Assembly: GCA_031421855.1 (NCBI GenBank)
Contig: JANOPN010000194.1
Location: 1 to 8,070 of the forward strand
DNA: 8,070 bases
Direction of reading: 5' to 3'
Source of the DNA: JAAFHN01 sp031421855
GTDB taxonomy: Bacteria; Pseudomonadota; Gammaproteobacteria; Burkholderiales; Burkholderiaceae_C
A program made the position numbers and the translations under genes. Each line of letters starts with the position of its first letter. Position 1 is the stretch's first letter. Shown one piece after another: positions 4,663-8,070 of the stretch. The notes under the pieces are model-generated. The model did no database searches and was not told the origin of the DNA. It saw nothing but the letters and a program-made list of their open reading frames with translations.

Positions 4663-6765
4663 ATGGCACGCGCAACACCCATCAATCGTTACCGCAACAT
4701 CGGTATTTCTGCACACATTGACGCTGGCAAGACCACGACGACTGAGCGCGTGTTGTTTTATACCGGTGTGAACCACAAAATTGGTGAAGTTCATGACGGC
4801 GCTGCCACCATGGACTGGATGGAACAAGAGCAAGAGCGTGGCATCACGATCACCTCTGCCGCTACCACGTGTTTTTGGTCGGGCATGGGCAAGACCTTTG
4901 ATGAGCACCGCATCAACATCATCGACACGCCCGGCCACGTTGACTTCACGATTGAAGTTGAGCGTTCGATGCGCGTGCTTGACGGCGCATGCATGGTTTA
5001 TTGCGCCGTGGGCGGCGTGCAGCCTCAGTCTGAGACCGTTTGGCGCCAAGCCAACAAATACAAAGTGCCACGTTTGGCGTTTGTCAACAAGATGGACCGC
5101 ACGGGTGCCAACTTTTACAAAGTCTACGAGCAGATGAAGTTGCGCCTCAAGGCCAACCCGGTTCCATTGCAAATTCCAATCGGCGCCGAAGACAGCTTCG
5201 CTGGCGTGGTGGATTTGGTCAAAATGAAAGCCATTTTGTGGAGCGAGGTCGACAAAGGCGTCACCTTTACCTACGGCGATATCCCGGCTGAGTTGCAAGC
5301 CAAAGCCGATGAATACCGTGAAAAACTTGTCGAAGCTGCTGCAGAAGCCTCAGAAGAATTGACCACCAAGTATCTGGATGGTATTGAGCTGACCGAGCTT
5401 GAGATCAAAGCCGCCATTCGCAAGCGCGCAATTGCCTGCGAAATCCAGCCCATGTTGTGTGGTTCAGCGTTCAAAAACAAGGGCGTTCAAGCCATGTTGG
5501 ATGCGGTCATCGAATACATGCCCAGCCCGGTGGACATTCCGCCCGTGCCGTGCATGGACGAAGATGAGCAACCCACGACCCGCAAAGCTGACGACAGCGA
5601 GAAGTTCTCGGCATTGGCTTTCAAATTGATGACCGACCCGTTTGTCGGTCAGCTGACCTTTGTGCGCGTCTACTCGGGCGTGTTGAAGTCAGGCGACAGC
5701 GTCTACAACCCGATCAAGGGTAAAAAAGAGCGCATCGGCCGCATCGTGCAAATGCACGCCAACGCCCGTGAGCCCGTTGACGAGATTCGCGCTGGCGACA
5801 TCGCTGCTTGCATTGGCCTCAAAGACATCATTACTGGCGAGACGCTGTGTGATCCAGAAGCCATCGTGACCTTGGAGCGCATGGTTTTCCCTGAGCCCGT
5901 GATTGCCCAAGCCGTTGAGCCAAAGACCAAAGCTGACCAAGAGAAAATGGGCATTGCCTTGAACCGCTTGGCGCAAGAAGACCCGTCGTTCCGTGTTCGC
6001 ACAGACGAAGAGTCTGGCCAGACCATCATCGCCGGTATGGGCGAATTACACCTGGAAATCATCGTTGATCGCATGAAGCGCGAATTCGGCGTTGAAGCCA
6101 ACGTCGGCAAGCCACAAGTGTCGTACCGCGAAACCATCCGCAAGACCATCGAAGATGCCGAAGGCAAATTTGTGCGCCAATCGGGCGGTAAAGGCCTATA
6201 CGGCCACGTTGTGCTCAAGATCGAACCCAATGAAATGGGCAAGGGCGTTGAGTTCATCGATGCAATCAAAGGCGGTGTGGTGCCACGCGAGTACATCCCG
6301 GCTGTCGAAAAGGGCATCATGGAAGCCGTCTCGCAAGGCGTGTTGGCTAACTACCCCGTTGTCGACGTCAAAGTCACGCTGCATTTCGGCTCTTACCACG
6401 ACGTGGACTCCAACGAGCTCGCGTTCAAAATGGCCGCCATTTTTGGCTTCAAAGAAGGCTGCCGCAAGGCCAGCCCCGTCATTCTTGAGCCGATGATGAG
6501 CGTTGAAGTTGAGACCCCCGAAGACTACGCCGGTAACGTCATGGGCGACTTGTCCAGCCGCCGCGGCATGGTTCAAGGCATGGAAGACATGGTCGGTGGC
6601 GGCAAAGCCATCAAGGCAGAAGTGCCCTTGTCGGAAATGTTTGGCTACTCAACCACCTTGCGCTCCATGAGCCAAGGCCGCGCCACGTACACGATGGAAT
6701 TCAAGCACTACACGGAAGCCCCGCGTAACGTGCAAGAAGCCATCATGGCAGCACGCACCAAGTAA
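4663..6765 (+). CDS. fusA: Translation elongation factor G
   Basis: EF-G is the GTPase that moves tRNA and mRNA through the ribosome after peptide transfer, and with RRF it recycles ribosomes. The 700-residue product carries AHIDAGKT (17-24, P loop), RGIT (59-62, switch I), DTPGH (88-92, switch II), NKMD (142-145) and GSAFKN (267-272), followed by domains II-V, including GSYHDVDS in domain IV. The ATG at 4663 gives the standard N-terminus MARATPINRYRNIG and has GGAG five bases upstream; the longer frame from 4582 adds 27 unrelated residues that translate the spacer hairpin. One oddity: the conserved domain IV motif SGG(R/K)GQYGH reads SGGKGLYGH here, Leu512 in place of Gln, encoded by CTA. 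It is the third gene of the str operon, 104 bases after rpsG. Confidence 0.98.
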   Translation: MARATPINRYRNIGISAHIDAGKTTTTERVLFYTGVNHKIGEVHDGAATMDWMEQEQERGITITSAATTCFWSGMGKTFDEHRINIIDTPGHVDFTIEVERSMRVLDGACMVYCAVGGVQPQSETVWRQANKYKVPRLAFVNKMDRTGANFYKVYEQMKLRLKANPVPLQIPIGAEDSFAGVVDLVKMKAILWSEVDKGVTFTYGDIPAELQAKADEYREKLVEAAAEASEELTTKYLDGIELTELEIKAAIRKRAIACEIQPMLCGSAFKNKGVQAMLDAVIEYMPSPVDIPPVPCMDEDEQPTTRKADDSEKFSALAFKLMTDPFVGQLTFVRVYSGVLKSGDSVYNPIKGKKERIGRIVQMHANAREPVDEIRAGDIAACIGLKDIITGETLCDPEAIVTLERMVFPEPVIAQAVEPKTKADQEKMGIALNRLAQEDPSFRVRTDEESGQTIIAGMGELHLEIIVDRMKREFGVEANVGKPQVSYRETIRKTIEDAEGKFVRQSGGKGLYGHVVLKIEPNEMGKGVEFIDAIKGGVVPREYIPAVEKGIMEAVSQGVLANYPVVDVKVTLHFGSYHDVDSNELAFKMAAIFGFKEGCRKASPVILEPMMSVEVETPEDYAGNVMGDLSSRRGMVQGMEDMVGGGKAIKAEVPLSEMFGYSTTLRSMSQGRATYTMEFKHYTEAPRNVQEAIMAARTK

Positions 6766-6778
6766 ACCTTTTTAGAAC

Positions 6779-6839
6779 GGTCTGCGATTTTGTGCCGCAC
6801 GCTGCCCGTGGCGCGCGAATCAGCAACAAGATGCAGACC
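6779..6839 (+). promoter_or_regulatory. Long-range inverted repeat in the fusA-tuf spacer
   Basis: GGTCTGC (6779-6785) and GCAGACC (6833-6839) are perfect complements 47 bases apart. Between them CACG (6798-6801) and CGTG (6807-6810) form an inner hairpin with loop ctgcc. The fold occupies most of the 118-base spacer and ends 31 bases before the tuf Shine-Dalgarno. No T-tract follows. It could mark an RNA processing site that separates tuf from the upstream message. Confidence 0.4.
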
Positions 6840-6883
6840 TTAAACCTCACACGGGCGTTGTTCTTTCCTCAAGGATATTGAAA

Positions 6884-8070
6884 ATGGCAAAAGAAAAGTT
6901 TGCGCGCACGAAGCCGCATTTGAACGTTGGCACCATTGGTCACGTTGACCATGGCAAAACCACCCTGACCGCCGCCATCACCACCGTGTTGGCCGCCAAG
7001 TTCGGTGGCCAGGCCAAGGCCTACGACCAAATTGACGCTGCACCCGAAGAAAAAGCGCGCGGCATCACCATTAACACCGCCCACGTTGAGTACGAAACCG
7101 CCAACCGCCACTACGCACACGTGGACTGCCCAGGCCACGCCGACTATGTGAAAAACATGATCACCGGTGCTGCCCAAATGGACGGCGCTGTGCTGGTTTG
7201 TTCGGCCGCTGACGGCCCCATGCCACAAACCCGCGAGCACATCTTGCTTGCCCGCCAAGTCGGCGTGCCACACATCATCGTGTTCTTGAACAAATGCGAC
7301 ATGGTTGACGACGCAGAACTGCTCGAACTCGTTGAGATGGAAGTTCGCGAACTCCTCTCGAAGTACGACTTTCCAGGCGACGACACCCCCATCATCCACG
7401 GCTCGGCCAAACTCGCCATCGAAGGCGACAAGAGCGACATGGGTGAAGGCTCGATCTTCCGTCTGGCTGATGCCATGGACACCTACTTTCCACAACCTGA
7501 GCGCGCCATTGACGGTGCATTCCTCATGCCTGTAGAAGACGTGTTCTCCATCTCCGGTCGCGGCACCGTTGTCACCGGTCGCATCGAGCGCGGCATCGTC
7601 AAAGTCGGCGAAGAGATCGAAATCGTCGGCATCAAAGACACCCAGAAAACCATCTGCACCGGTGTTGAGATGTTCCGCAAACTGCTCGACCAAGGTCAAG
7701 CGGGTGACAACGTCGGCATTTTGCTGCGCGGCACCAAGCGTGAAGACGTCGAGCGCGGCCAAGTGCTGTGCAAGCCAGGCTCAATCAAGCCACACACCCA
7801 CTTCACCGCTGAAGTCTACGTGCTCAGCAAAGAAGAGGGCGGCCGCCACACCCCATTCTTCAACAACTACCGCCCCCAGTTCTACTTCCGCACGACGGAC
7901 GTGACTGGCGCGATTGAGTTGCCAGAAGGCAAAGAGATGATCATGCCTGGCGACAACGTCAGCATCACGGTCAAACTGATCAACCCCATTGCCATGCAAG
8001 AGGGCTTGCGTTTCGCCATCCGCGAAGGCGGCAAAACCGTCGGCTCAGGTGTCGTCGCTAAGATCATCGC
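6884..8070 (+). CDS. tuf: Translation elongation factor Tu (last codon cut by window edge)
   Basis: EF-Tu carries aminoacyl-tRNA to the ribosomal A site as a GTP complex. The 395 complete codons show GHVDHGKT (19-26), RGIT (59-62), DCPGH (81-85), NKCD (136-139) and GSAKL (173-177), followed by the two beta-barrel domains with VFSISGRGTVVTGRIERG and the C-terminal GSGVVAKII. The window stops after the bases gc, which can only begin an alanine codon, so the protein should end KIIA and be 396 residues long, the usual betaproteobacterial length; the stop codon is outside. The start is fixed by AAGGA (6871-6875) eight bases upstream. Position after fusA makes it the str-operon copy (tufA); many relatives carry a second tuf elsewhere. 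Gln125, where changes give kirromycin resistance, is unchanged. Confidence 0.98.
   Translation, partial: MAKEKFARTKPHLNVGTIGHVDHGKTTLTAAITTVLAAKFGGQAKAYDQIDAAPEEKARGITINTAHVEYETANRHYAHVDCPGHADYVKNMITGAAQMDGAVLVCSAADGPMPQTREHILLARQVGVPHIIVFLNKCDMVDDAELLELVEMEVRELLSKYDFPGDDTPIIHGSAKLAIEGDKSDMGEGSIFRLADAMDTYFPQPERAIDGAFLMPVEDVFSISGRGTVVTGRIERGIVKVGEEIEIVGIKDTQKTICTGVEMFRKLLDQGQAGDNVGILLRGTKREDVERGQVLCKPGSIKPHTHFTAEVYVLSKEEGGRHTPFFNNYRPQFYFRTTDVTGAIELPEGKEMIMPGDNVSITVKLINPIAMQEGLRFAIREGGKTVGSGVVAKII

Noticed and set aside
4555..5298. Minus-strand ORF of 247 codons opposite fusA, and similar long minus-strand frames opposite tuf
   Set aside because: These are shadows caused by codon bias of highly expressed genes; they lack domains and ribosome binding sites.

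Overview
The window looks like a chromosomal segment from a betaproteobacterium, most likely Burkholderiales close to Comamonadaceae. The evidence is the S12, S7, EF-G and EF-Tu sequences (for example the S12 N-terminus MPTISQL and an EF-Tu of 396 residues), moderate-to-high GC, and an intergenic repeat containing TTTGAGCGCAGCGAGTTC, a type common in that family. The family assignment comes from remembered sequences, not from a search.

Layout. Positions 1-137 (minus strand) hold the first 45 codons of an IS4-family transposase that runs off the left edge, with its ribosome binding site and an extended -10 box. Positions 138-1093 contain no gene I can support. They hold the probable end of the IS, a cluster of palindromes (379-538), a diverged 52-bp direct repeat (623-674 and 967-1018), two near-perfect hairpins (777-802, 817-835) and a degenerate REP-like element (841-924). 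A doubtful 53-codon ORF (1094-1255) overlaps the start of an alpha/beta hydrolase of the COG2945 type (1252-1899). After 57 bases comes a D-alanyl-D-alanine carboxypeptidase of the PBP5/DacA type (1957-3150).

The right-hand 60% is the classical str operon: promoter near 3266-3293, a structured leader, then rpsL (3439-3840), rpsG (4088-4558), fusA (4663-6765) and tuf (6884 to the right edge, two bases into the last expected sense codon). Together these encode two 30S proteins and the two translational GTPases that deliver aminoacyl-tRNA and drive translocation. All spacers in the operon are fairly long and structured: 247 nt with six hairpins between rpsL and rpsG, a perfect 10-bp GC hairpin between rpsG and fusA, and a long-range inverted repeat between fusA and tuf.

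I see no new defence, metabolic or mobile system here. The points most worth a second look are a Gln-to-Leu change in the conserved SGGxGQYGH motif of EF-G domain IV, the nine-residue Lys/Ala tail on S12, the structured operon spacers, and the palindromic repeat debris next to the IS.
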